IMG/VR virus record: IMGVR_UViG_3300042731_006157
Location: 1-38,903 of that record
Length of the DNA: 38,903 bases
Source of the DNA: a virus
Reading direction: 5' to 3' (one strand)
Part shown: piece after piece, positions 24,769 to 31,483 of the stretch
Layout: each line of letters opens with the position of its first letter
Numbering within the stretch: the stretch's first letter is position 1
Position numbers and translations under genes: made by a program
The notes under the pieces: generated by a model
Told to the model about the DNA's origin: nothing
Seen by the model: only the letters and a program-made list of their open reading frames with translations
Databases searched by the model: none

Positions 24769-26463
24769 TTAGACGAGTTCATTGCTTGCGTACAGCTCGC
24801 CGCGGCCAATAATGAGCTCCAAGGATCGAAGACGAGAAAGGTACGTGGAGAATGTTCCCGACCGGTGGGAGATGGCGGCCCGTTGGCCCAGGGTCTCCGC
24901 ATCAAGCGAGCGGGGGTAGGCCTCCAGGAGCACGCGCAGCATGCGGCCGGCTCCACTTTCGCCGAGTTGGCGCAGCCAGTAGTCCGCCAGCGCAGGCCCT
25001 TCGGGAAGGGGATCGTAGTCCCCGAGCGCGGCAATGCCTTTGTCGGTGATCTGGATTGTGCCCCGACCACCGATCCACCCACTGGACCTGGCGCGCGAAA
25101 GATAGGTGGAGAACGTCCCACTGCGAGAGGAGATGCCGGCGCGCACCCCGAGCTGTCTGGTAGTCAAGCCGTTTGGTCTTTGGGCAAGCGCAATCATCAT
25201 GCGACGTAGGCCGCTGGAACCGAGCTTCGGATCTCCTTCTGATGGAGGTCGCGTTACCACTTCCTCTTTTTTGCCCTCAAAGGAGGACAGGGGTCGTCGA
25301 ATCTCAGGATTGCGAGAGACGTCAGCGACTCGGGCGAGATCGTGTCTGACGCCATCAGCAACCCGCTGCAACACGTCGATTCCATGGAGCGCTCGATTCG
25401 CCACCACTTCCAGCCGTTTGATCTGTCCGTCCTTCAGCAAGGGCACTTCGACGCGCTTTTCGACCGTACGCTCGAGCTTCTTGTCGATACGCTCGGCCGC
25501 GGCGTTCGCTTTGGCGAGGATCGCCTCGAGCTCCGCGATGCGCCGGCGAAGCGCCTTGGGATCGTCGCGTTCGGCTTCCTTCACGACGTCGGCAAGGTCT
25601 ACCTTGAGAGCTTCCACGTCGACCGCCGAGAGGCTGGCTGCCTTTGCGGCTCGGCCGACTTCGGGAGTCGCGGAGGCATCAAAGGTCGTCTTCGTTGCAA
25701 AGTGAACGCGCCGAAAGATGCGCAGCCAAGAAGGCGACCAAACGTACCCCTCACCTCGGGCCAGACCGGGGAGCTCACCAACGAGCTTCCGATCGGCTCC
25801 GGCTTCCTGCACCCACTCTTCGAGCGCCTTCCGCTCGTGAGTGCCATTGACCTGGAGGACGCACAGACACTCGACCTGGGAGAGAACCTCCTTGTTGACG
25901 GACTGCGGTCGTTGCGTGACGAGCGTGCAGCCGACACCGTAGTTCCGGCCGAGCCGGACTATCGACTCGTAGGCTCCGAGCATACGGGTTTCGTCTGGGC
26001 CGGCGCGCTGAGGGGCAAAGAGCTGAGCCTCCTCAATGAACAAGTGGACCGGCGTTCGCTGGCTCTTCTTGAGGTGAAAGAGCTCCTCGCCGAATTCGGC
26101 GGCGAAACGCTTCCGTTCTCCTATGCGAAACGGCGAGAGGTCGAGCACAGCAGAGACACGACGCTCGACGATCAAACGTGCGATTCGGCCTCCAGCTTCT
26201 GGCGCCATGGGCAGATCTCCGTGATCTCCGCCGATGACAAAGATCTCCTTTCCGCGGCTTTTCCCGTTGGCGCCGACGCGGAGCCCCCACCAATTGCCCA
26301 CGGGGTCGATGGCCACAACCTGGGCTGAGGCATCGAGCATCTGCTCGGCGAGCATGGTCGCGAGATAGGTCTTGCCGGCCCCTTTGCGCCCAATCGCCGC
26401 AAGCGTCTGCGTCACCGCGTCGAGCGGGAGAGAGAGCTCTTTTGAAATGTGAAGTTTCTTCAT
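24769..26463 (-). CDS. HerA/DUF87-type ATPase with duplicated C-terminal winged helices
   Basis: A 564-residue AAA-type motor. ATG 26463 (MKKLHISKEL) has GAGGTG five bases before; a longer in-frame start is unnecessary. Walker A GRKGAGKT at 25-32, Walker B LFIEEA at 141-146, sensor-like LVTQRPQSVNKEV at 181-193, so the HerA/FtsK-superfamily DUF87 core occupies 1-260. Residues 300-340 form a coiled coil. The end holds two tandem helix-turn-helix repeats, about 437-468 and 525-555, with RSGTFSTYLSR identical in both. Base composition is visibly more GC-rich than its neighbours, suggesting transfer. HerA motors move DNA or partner with NurA-type nucleases; no NurA is seen here. Confidence 0.85.
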   Translation of the reverse strand: MKKLHISKELSLPLDAVTQTLAAIGRKGAGKTYLATMLAEQMLDASAQVVAIDPVGNWWGLRVGANGKSRGKEIFVIGGDHGDLPMAPEAGGRIARLIVERRVSAVLDLSPFRIGERKRFAAEFGEELFHLKKSQRTPVHLFIEEAQLFAPQRAGPDETRMLGAYESIVRLGRNYGVGCTLVTQRPQSVNKEVLSQVECLCVLQVNGTHERKALEEWVQEAGADRKLVGELPGLARGEGYVWSPSWLRIFRRVHFATKTTFDASATPEVGRAAKAASLSAVDVEALKVDLADVVKEAERDDPKALRRRIAELEAILAKANAAAERIDKKLERTVEKRVEVPLLKDGQIKRLEVVANRALHGIDVLQRVADGVRHDLARVADVSRNPEIRRPLSSFEGKKEEVVTRPPSEGDPKLGSSGLRRMMIALAQRPNGLTTRQLGVRAGISSRSGTFSTYLSRARSSGWIGGRGTIQITDKGIAALGDYDPLPEGPALADYWLRQLGESGAGRMLRVLLEAYPRSLDAETLGQRAAISHRSGTFSTYLSRLRSLELIIGRGELYASNELV

Positions 26464-26467
26464 GATT

Positions 26468-26794
26468 TCACCTCGGCCAGAGTTTCGTTTCCTGACCATT
26501 GGAGTCGAAAACCATATAGGTCCAGGAGTAATTTTCTAGACCTCGGCCATCGTCCATTGCAGCGTGGTAGAGTTCCTCAAGCGCGTCCCTCATCGTTGAT
26601 CCATGCCCGGCGATTGCATACCCTCTTAGGCGGGCGCAGAAACTTCTCCCGCTCTGAACTGGTTGAATATCAACGACAAGAGAATCCATGACGCCAATCT
26701 GCTCCGCGAACCCTTTCTGCGTACAGCCTGGATCCCGCTTACTCTGGCGATCTATCCACTCCCTAAGCGTCATACATCCCGTCTCTTCCTTCAT
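26468..26794 (-). CDS. Chimeric protein: duplicated HTH start fused to a HicB-like domain
   Basis: A 108-residue protein; ATG 26794 overlaps the previous stop (ATGA), with a second possible start at 26773. Residues 8-34 (MTLREWIDRQSKRDPG-CTQKGFAEQIGV) nearly repeat the start of the Cro-like protein at 30145, at DNA level too. Then the sequence changes to VVDIQPVQSGRSFCARLRGYAIAGHGSTMRDALEEL, which looks like a HicB-type domain (ARL-x-GY ... GSTMRDALEEL). No HicA toxin is visible beside it. It ends near the HerA-like gene. Confidence 0.6.
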   Translation of the reverse strand: MKEETGCMTLREWIDRQSKRDPGCTQKGFAEQIGVMDSLVVDIQPVQSGRSFCARLRGYAIAGHGSTMRDALEELYHAAMDDGRGLENYSWTYMVFDSNGQETKLWPR

Positions 26795-27372
26795 AACGCG
26801 TCACCTCCCGCCAACGCCCTGCGGACCTCGCGCTCGAAGACTGCGAGCTTCGCCGAGTCCTTGCTGTCAGTAAATCCTCCGTGGTGGCCAAGTTCATGGA
26901 TGATAGCCATGTCCGTGAGTTTCTTTGGGGCGAAAAAATGCTCAACAACTCCGCAATCAAGCACCTCGTCATGGTCATATCCTGTGCTCAGCCAGATCGC
27001 GGCCGGCCTGTCCGGCCCGTTTGCAGGTGAGTAGCAGCCGTTGGCCCACTTCCTCCCGCACTTCCGATGACCGTACTCGAAAATCAGATCGAGCGGCCCT
27101 CGAAGCGGCTCATCCAGGACGCACTGGACCGCGGTCAGAACCCTAATCAGCTCCTCCTTGAACCCTTCGGTATGTACCCAGGGCGGGCATCCACGCAGAA
27201 TCCAGACTCGGAGCCCAGTCATGTCCGGGGGAAGGGCGAACGTCGGAGGACCTCGGCCATCGTCCACATCATGCCAATCCCTCCAGATCGCCCAGACAAT
27301 GGATGTGACCACGCACACGATCATGATTATCAGTATCGCATTGTCAGATATGACTCCAAGTATATGGTTCAT
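26791..27372 (-). CDS. Membrane-anchored protein with zincin HELGHH motif
   Basis: A 193-residue protein. An N-terminal membrane helix spans residues about 10-30, then a soluble part ends with DMAIIHELGHHGGFTDSKDS (His159-Glu160-x-x-His163), the HExxH signature of zinc metallopeptidases. A third ligand may be Asp169 or Glu180/182. AAAGGGA precedes ATG 27372. Peptidase activity is inferred from the motif; the membrane anchor suggests action on the inner face or the periplasm. No relative named. Confidence 0.68.
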   Translation of the reverse strand: MNHILGVISDNAILIIMIVCVVTSIVWAIWRDWHDVDDGRGPPTFALPPDMTGLRVWILRGCPPWVHTEGFKEELIRVLTAVQCVLDEPLRGPLDLIFEYGHRKCGRKWANGCYSPANGPDRPAAIWLSTGYDHDEVLDCGVVEHFFAPKKLTDMAIIHELGHHGGFTDSKDSAKLAVFEREVRRALAGGDAL

Positions 27373-27575
27373 GACATTCCCTTTTCCTCTGCAAAGCGGC
27401 GGGCGATGATCAGGGTCCCCGTTTCGTGCTGTTTGTCGAACACCTCAGACTCGTCATCGATGACGCTTTTCGGGATCCAGCGTTCCCAGCCCTCATTCGA
27501 CACGACCAGGATCGCAGCCCTCGTTTCAACCTTGATCTCTGCAATATCAAAACACTCAACCTCATTGTAACTCAT
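27369..27575 (-). CDS. Small phage protein, unknown function
   Basis: A 68-residue protein from ATG 27575 with GAGAGG before it; an in-frame start at 27605 is less likely. Sequence MSYNEVECFDIAEIKVET, ILVVSNEGWERWIPKSVI is typical of single-domain small phage proteins of unknown role, probably a small beta barrel. It overlaps the next gene (ATGA). Confidence 0.6.
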   Translation of the reverse strand: MSYNEVECFDIAEIKVETRAAILVVSNEGWERWIPKSVIDDESEVFDKQHETGTLIIARRFAEEKGMS

Positions 27576-27789
27576 TGTCAAACCTCTCGAGCACTGGGCC
27601 AGCATGTTCGATCAGCTGAGGGAGGCTTTCGCCCCACACCCAAGCCAACCCCTGGCCATGTTCAAAGAACTGGACGCCCCAGACGTGCGCGGGATCCTCC
27701 CGCTCATTTCGCCGGTCACGATGCAGGAAGACAAAAGACGGATGCATCAGAATCACTTCTAGTTGCCTGAGCTGTTTTGCGTCAATCAT
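27562..27789 (-). CDS. Small phage protein, unknown function
   Basis: A 75-residue protein, ATG 27789 overlapping the upstream stop. Contains a Trp/Phe-rich centre (AHVWGVQFFEHGQGLAWVWGE) and helical ends. No family recognised. Confidence 0.6.
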   Translation of the reverse strand: MIDAKQLRQLEVILMHPSFVFLHRDRRNEREDPAHVWGVQFFEHGQGLAWVWGESLPQLIEHAGPVLERFDNELQ

Positions 27790-28544
27790 TCAATCCTCGC
27801 AAGGAGATCAAAAGCCGATAGGCCATAGTCGAATTGGTATCCATCCCACTCGTCGGGCCCGATCCTGAGCCGTTTTTCTGGGTGGGAGCGTAGCGCCTCG
27901 GTCCCTAGTGACCACCTGCGATCGCGGTCCATCTTCGCCCACGCACCATCGCTCACATTGCAGTCGAGCGCATTGGGCCAGGGATTGGTAACACTATAGG
28001 AGAACACGACTGGCAGACCCTTTTTTCGGTGTATCTGGCGCATCTCATGCTCGAGCCATTCCAACTGGTTCGTCGCCTGTTTATGTTGCGCGCGGAAAAT
28101 TGGGATTGACTTTCTGAGCATATCCGCGAACCAGTAAAAATCTTCGTATTCAACGTAGCAGTGCAGCTCACACTGGCCATGGAGTCGAGCGGCGAGGGTC
28201 AGCGCATCAGACCCCAGGCTGACCACGGTGTTGAGCACTGTGGCGAAGAAGAGCAGACGTCTGCCATCCAACACAAGAAATGGATGCTCAAGATTGTCAG
28301 CATGCAGCATGCGGCCCCTGAGCCAGCATTCGGCAAGGTTTTCAAACTCGTAGCCCTGCTCAGCCAAGAGACAGTGACCAGGCGGCAGTAGGGACCTGAG
28401 GCCCGCGGTTTTATCCGGACCGTCATAGATCGCCGGTTTCATGATCCGCATGAAAATATCCCGAAACAGCAAATCCCAGGCACCACGTATCCCGCCTGGG
28501 ATAGCGATATTCTCATTGTGCATGTGGGCGATGATCGCGCTCAT
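27786..28544 (-). CDS. Phage protein of unknown function
   Basis: A 252-residue soluble protein with GGAGG four bases before ATG 28544. Rich in Leu and aromatic residues (ECWLRGRMLHADNLEHPFLVLDGRRLLFF; CYVEYEDFYWFADMLRKSI). No motif recognised, no signal peptide. It may be a regulatory or host-takeover protein. Part of the leftward early operon. Confidence 0.65.
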   Translation of the reverse strand: MSAIIAHMHNENIAIPGGIRGAWDLLFRDIFMRIMKPAIYDGPDKTAGLRSLLPPGHCLLAEQGYEFENLAECWLRGRMLHADNLEHPFLVLDGRRLLFFATVLNTVVSLGSDALTLAARLHGQCELHCYVEYEDFYWFADMLRKSIPIFRAQHKQATNQLEWLEHEMRQIHRKKGLPVVFSYSVTNPWPNALDCNVSDGAWAKMDRDRRWSLGTEALRSHPEKRLRIGPDEWDGYQFDYGLSAFDLLARIE

Positions 28545-28559
28545 CGTGCCTCCGGTCTG

Positions 28560-28970
28560 TCAGTGAACTGGGACTATGAGCTCTACCTCATCGTAGGGCC
28601 CGGGGCCTGTCCGGCCCAGCCGTTCGAATTCCTTGGCCTCTGGCGGGTCTGTGGGTTCCCGCCCAAGGATCAGGTCTGCGGTCTGTGTGAGGGTGATCTG
28701 AGTGCTTTTCAGCACGTCACTTGAGCCACGGATCATATCCATCTTGACCGTTAGCCCCAGGGTCTGCGCGCAGTTACCAGTGATCTCCGCCAAGTTCTGA
28801 AGGGCACGCTCATCTTCCAGGACGTGACGATCTGTGTCCAACGCATCTTCCAAGATCCCGCGAATGGCGCCCAGGGTCTTTTTGATCGCCGGGTGACACT
28901 CTATGGTTTCTGATAGTTCTTCGATTGCGGCCGCTACAATCATCCGAGCCTGTTGCCGAGTCATGTCCAT
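28560..28970 (-). CDS. Phage protein of unknown function
   Basis: A 136-residue helical protein with AGGAG before ATG 28970. Repeated amphipathic helices (RQQARMIVAAAIEELSE, LAEITGNCAQTLGL) and a Pro-rich C-terminus. No membrane segment. No family recognised. Confidence 0.65.
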   Translation of the reverse strand: MDMTRQQARMIVAAAIEELSETIECHPAIKKTLGAIRGILEDALDTDRHVLEDERALQNLAEITGNCAQTLGLTVKMDMIRGSSDVLKSTQITLTQTADLILGREPTDPPEAKEFERLGRTGPGPYDEVELIVPVH

Positions 28971-28989
28971 CTTTATCTCCTGGTGAATG

Positions 28990-29427
28990 TTAGATATGGC
29001 CTTTCCGTGCTGACAGAAAATCTGGTACTGGGTCTCCGTCCAGGCATGCCCACAGATGGAGCACGCGGGGGTGCAGGTTGTAATGGTCGACCGCGCGCGG
29101 GATGACCTGCACTGCTAGTCTATCCTTCCCGATCCAGGCATCCTTGGCGATTCTGAGATCCATCCAGGATGGAGGGTGTTCTTTTAGTGAGACAGACAGA
29201 TGGAGCCAACGCTTGCCATTGCCATCCAGCTCTTTCAATGCGCTGAAAATGATCCTAATTCCATCCCAACGCTCGGCGGCAACAACACCCGGCTCGCGCA
29301 TGATCACTGCCCAACCGGCTGGCGGGACACGCGGGATCAGCTCATCAAGCATTTCTAGGCCGACGTCCGTAGCGCTCGAGCTGGCCAATAGCGCATCAAC
29401 TAATTGTGGAACTAGCTTGTCTGTCAT
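28990..29427 (-). CDS. DUF7694-like phage protein
   Basis: A 145-residue protein from ATG 29427 (MTDKLVPQLVDALLA). The C-terminal 80 residues show a pattern I associate with DUF7694: WDGIRIIFSALKELDGNGKR, WLHLSVSL, PSWMDLRIAKDAWIGKDRLA, VLHLWACLDGDPVPDF. Members occur in phages and have no known function. The domain name is recalled, not tested. Confidence 0.62.
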   Translation of the reverse strand: MTDKLVPQLVDALLASSSATDVGLEMLDELIPRVPPAGWAVIMREPGVVAAERWDGIRIIFSALKELDGNGKRWLHLSVSLKEHPPSWMDLRIAKDAWIGKDRLAVQVIPRAVDHYNLHPRVLHLWACLDGDPVPDFLSARKGHI

Positions 29428-29434
29428 GATCGAC

Positions 29435-29845
29435 CTACAGCGCAAAAAACAGATATACGCCCACTGCGAGCGCGGTAATCGCGGCTGTAACAACGATGAC
29501 GCCTACTGCAGTGCCCAAAGGGTTTTTGATTGCCATTTTTTCCAGCTCCTGGTGTGGCCTGATCGGGTCCATCCATCGCTCATAATCGGTTGAACACTGT
29601 GAAAGACCTGAGCGGCTGGGGGTGCCCGTGGGGGTCCCGCCCCGCGAGGCCCCAGGGGATTCCGTCTCAGGCCTTTCACAACAGTCAACCGATTCCAGTT
29701 CTGCGAACGTATTGAGCACGACCCGGGCCCTACACCATGAGCATTGTACGTCGAGCCCCTTATTCCTCTGCGGCCAGCACGTACAGCGCACGTCGTCGAC
29801 CATGTCTGTGAGCGCAACAAACAGAGCCTTCTCACGATAATTCAT
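29435..29845 (-). CDS. Zinc-ribbon and membrane-tail protein over a large inverted repeat
   Basis: An open frame of 136 codons with ATG 29845 overlapping the previous stop (TAATG). Residues 20-40 hold CTCW and CSWCRA, a zinc-ribbon-like site. The last 30 residues are a single membrane helix (GTAVGVIVVTAAITALAVGV). The middle (about residues 52-88) is encoded by a 111-nt imperfect inverted repeat and looks unstructured. An internal ATG at 29536, with AGGAG upstream, would give a separate 33-residue membrane peptide. So this may be two genes separated by an RNA element rather than one fused protein. Confidence 0.45.
   Translation of the reverse strand: MNYREKALFVALTDMVDDVRCTCWPQRNKGLDVQCSWCRARVVLNTFAELESVDCCERPETESPGASRGGTPTGTPSRSGLSQCSTDYERWMDPIRPHQELEKMAIKNPLGTAVGVIVVTAAITALAVGVYLFFAL
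29584..29694. repeat. 111-nt imperfect inverted repeat (fold-back element)
   Basis: Left arm starts AATCGGTTGA at 29584-29593 and continues TGTGAAAG ... CCTGAG ... CGG; the right arm, read on the other strand, has the same order: AATCGGTTGA, TGTGAAAG, CCTGAG, CGG. About 27 of 33 positions pair. Inside sit GC-rich blocks (CTGGGG ... CCCCAG at about 29615 and 29650) that can form an inner stem. The whole folds as one long hairpin on either strand. Confidence 0.75.
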
Positions 29846-30039
29846 TATCGAAGTTCCTCGGCCTCGAGCCGCTCAACCAACCGGTGTAGTTTGTCCGACA
29901 CCCGGCGCGCGTGGGCTGTGATCTCGTTGTCCAGCGCTCTTGCGGCTCGCGCCTCCCTCAGGGCGTTGACTCTGGCGTCGTGTGCTCGCTCGAGCTTCAG
30001 CATCATTTCTTTTTGCCTGTGGATCGCTGTCTTTTCCAT
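29845..30039 (-). CDS. Small coiled-coil protein, first gene of the leftward operon
   Basis: A 64-residue, highly charged helical protein (MEKTAIHRQKEMMLKLERAH). ATG 30039 is chosen because GAGGG lies just before it and because the promoter's -10 at 30080-30085 would overlap the longer upstream GTG start. Looks like a DNA- or protein-binding coiled coil. No family recognised. Confidence 0.55.
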   Translation of the reverse strand: MEKTAIHRQKEMMLKLERAHDARVNALREARAARALDNEITAHARRVSDKLHRLVERLEAEELR

Positions 30040-30079
30040 GGTGCCCTCGCGGTGCCGGCTCATCCTCGAGCCTGTTTCC

Positions 30080-30118
30080 ACTATAGCGCAACCGTTAAAT
30101 CTTGTCCAGTTGCGCTAT
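30080..30118 (-). promoter_or_regulatory. Leftward early promoter with inverted-repeat operators
   Basis: On the minus strand: -35 TGGACA (30103-30108), 17 bp, -10 TATAGT (30080-30085), both close to consensus. Perfect 10-bp arms ATAGCGCAAC (30083-30092) and GTTGCGCTAT (30109-30118) bracket the promoter with 16 bp between. One arm covers the -10, the other lies just upstream of the -35: repressor-type placement. Confidence 0.65.
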
Positions 30119-30138
30119 CCCACCAGATCTGGTACCTC
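30110..30138 (+). promoter_or_regulatory. Weak rightward promoter candidate
   Basis: TTGCGC (30110-30115), 17 bp, TACCTC (30133-30138). The -35 equals that of the lipoprotein promoter at 16891. The start of transcription would fall at about the ATG at 30145, and no Shine-Dalgarno precedes that ATG, so a leaderless message like lambda cI from PRM is possible. The -10 is poor; low confidence. Confidence 0.35.
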
Positions 30139-30144
30139 TTGGGT

Positions 30145-30402
30145 ATGATTCTTAGGGAGTGGATAGACCGCCAGCGTAAGCGGGATCCAAGCTGGACGCA
30201 GAAGGGGTTCGCATCGCAGGTGGGCGTCAGGGAGGAGACGCTTTGTGGGTACATGTCGCACCCGCCCAGGCGCCGCGCCATTCTCGAGGTGGCGCTGCGC
30301 ATTGAGCAGCTCACAGGTGGCGAAGTGCAGGCTGAGACGTTCGTAAATCCCAAGATCTGGGCCAGGCTACTGCGCCGAGGGAAGGGCCGTCGGGCTGCGT
30401 GA
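30145..30402 (+). CDS. Cro-like helix-turn-helix regulator
   Basis: An 85-residue protein from ATG 30145. It begins MILREWIDRQRKRDPSWT and continues with FASQVGVREETLCGYMSHP and VALRIEQLTGGEVQAETF, a pattern of small Cro/YdaS-type phage repressors (helices 1-4, then the terminal GGEV strand). It lies next to the inverted repeats between the two early operons, so it is the best candidate to bind them. A near copy of its first 27 codons occurs inverted at 26688-26773. Basic C-terminus (RLLRRGKGRR). Confidence 0.78.
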   Translation: MILREWIDRQRKRDPSWTQKGFASQVGVREETLCGYMSHPPRRRAILEVALRIEQLTGGEVQAETFVNPKIWARLLRRGKGRRAA

Positions 30403-30602
30403 TCGCGATCAAGGATACAGAGGCTGCGCGTGACGCGTTCTTCTCCGCGATGTTCAGGCGCAACATTTCATATCTCCCGCCTGGAAACGGCGTGTTCGAT
30501 GTGCGTAACGAGTGCAGATGCACACGCACCATGTTGCGCGCAGCGCTTGACGTACTGTACGTTGAGGCTGGCTGCGCGGGACATACCGGGGGCGAGGGGT
30601 AG
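30399..30602 (+). CDS. Small phage protein, unknown function
   Basis: A 67-residue protein starting GTG 30399 in a GTGA overlap with the regulator. Contains CRC near residue 40 and a helical C-terminus ending GHTGGEG. No family recognised. It is followed directly by the methyltransferase gene. Confidence 0.5.
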   Translation: MIAIKDTEAARDAFFSAMFRRNISYLPPGNGVFDVRNECRCTRTMLRAALDVLYVEAGCAGHTGGEG

Positions 30603-31184
30603 ATGATCGACTTGCCACGGGTTAGAGGCGGGTTCCGATGCCTGATCGTCGACCCACCTTGGCGGTTCTCGGACTCCAATACGCGGGGCGCAGCCGCGCG
30701 TCACTATCAGACATTATCTCTTGAGGAGCTTGCCCTGATGCCGGTCAGCCAGATCTCCGCGCGCGATGCTTTCCTGGCTCTCTGGTTTGTCGACACCCAC
30801 CTGATGCAGGCTATGACCGTAGTTAGCGCGTGGGGGTTTAGGTACCATCACCTGATCCCCTGGGGCAAAGTGCGGCCGGTTGGGCTTCTTACACAGGAGG
30901 AGCGAGACACCGGGTACTGTGGGCGCATCGGTAGGATCCAGATCGGTACGGGCCATAGAATGCGGAAATCTCACGAGATAGCGATGCTGTGCAGCCGCGG
31001 ACATCCAGTGCGCCTGGATCGGGGAATCTCGAGCCTGATCCTGGCTCCGCGGGAAAGGCACTCGCATAAACCTGATGACCTGCACCAAAAGATGGAGCGC
31101 CTTTGTCGCGGCCCGAGGGTAGAGCTCTTCGCGCGGCGAAAGAGAGAAGGCTGGACCTGCTGGGGATCGGAGATCGCGGAATGA
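30603..31184 (+). CDS. MT-A70-type adenine methyltransferase
   Basis: A 193-residue protein with LIVDPPWRF at residues 14-22 (DPPW is the catalytic motif of MT-A70/N6-adenine methyltransferases), then HYQTLSLEELALMPV, LWFVDTHLMQAMTVVSAWGF, YHHLIPWGK and a C-terminal EIAMLCSRG followed by HSHKPDDLHQKMERL. These are all MT-A70 signatures. It likely methylates adenine in phage DNA and so protects it from restriction. It is a solo methylase; no cognate nuclease is adjacent. The last four bases overlap the next start. Confidence 0.9.
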   Translation: MIDLPRVRGGFRCLIVDPPWRFSDSNTRGAAARHYQTLSLEELALMPVSQISARDAFLALWFVDTHLMQAMTVVSAWGFRYHHLIPWGKVRPVGLLTQEERDTGYCGRIGRIQIGTGHRMRKSHEIAMLCSRGHPVRLDRGISSLILAPRERHSHKPDDLHQKMERLCRGPRVELFARRKREGWTCWGSEIAE

Positions 31185-31483
31185 CGGGATGCTGTTCACG
31201 TCACAAGGATCCGGTTCACCTACTCGAGTTGCGCACGGTGACCGGAATAAACGGAAAACCGTATCGACACCTACACACGGCGTGCGGTATTGAGCTGGAT
31301 CACGATGCCGAAAACAAGACCACGGATCCAACGCAATGCAGCTGTTCCCGATGCGCGTGCAATAGTCAGACGATCGTCGGACCGGAAAAGAGAAGGATCC
31401 TGAAGAACGTCGACCAGAGACTTGGGCGGCCCGAAAGAATACGGCGCGGGCGCAAGTACAGAACGGCCTCAGAGCATGGATAG
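31181..31483 (+). CDS. Cys/His-rich small protein
   Basis: A 100-residue protein from ATG 31181, overlapping the methylase stop. It has TGCCSRHKD, TACGIELDHD and CSCSRCACN, so it probably binds zinc. The basic end (RRGRKYRTASEHG) may contact nucleic acid. No family recognised. The stop is directly followed by the next ATG. Confidence 0.6.
   Translation: MTGCCSRHKDPVHLLELRTVTGINGKPYRHLHTACGIELDHDAENKTTDPTQCSCSRCACNSQTIVGPEKRRILKNVDQRLGRPERIRRGRKYRTASEHG

Noticed and set aside
25342-26328. Long plus-strand open frame of 328 codons
   Set aside because: It lies wholly antisense to the HerA-like gene, whose motifs are unmistakable. GC-rich codon bias makes the opposite frame open.
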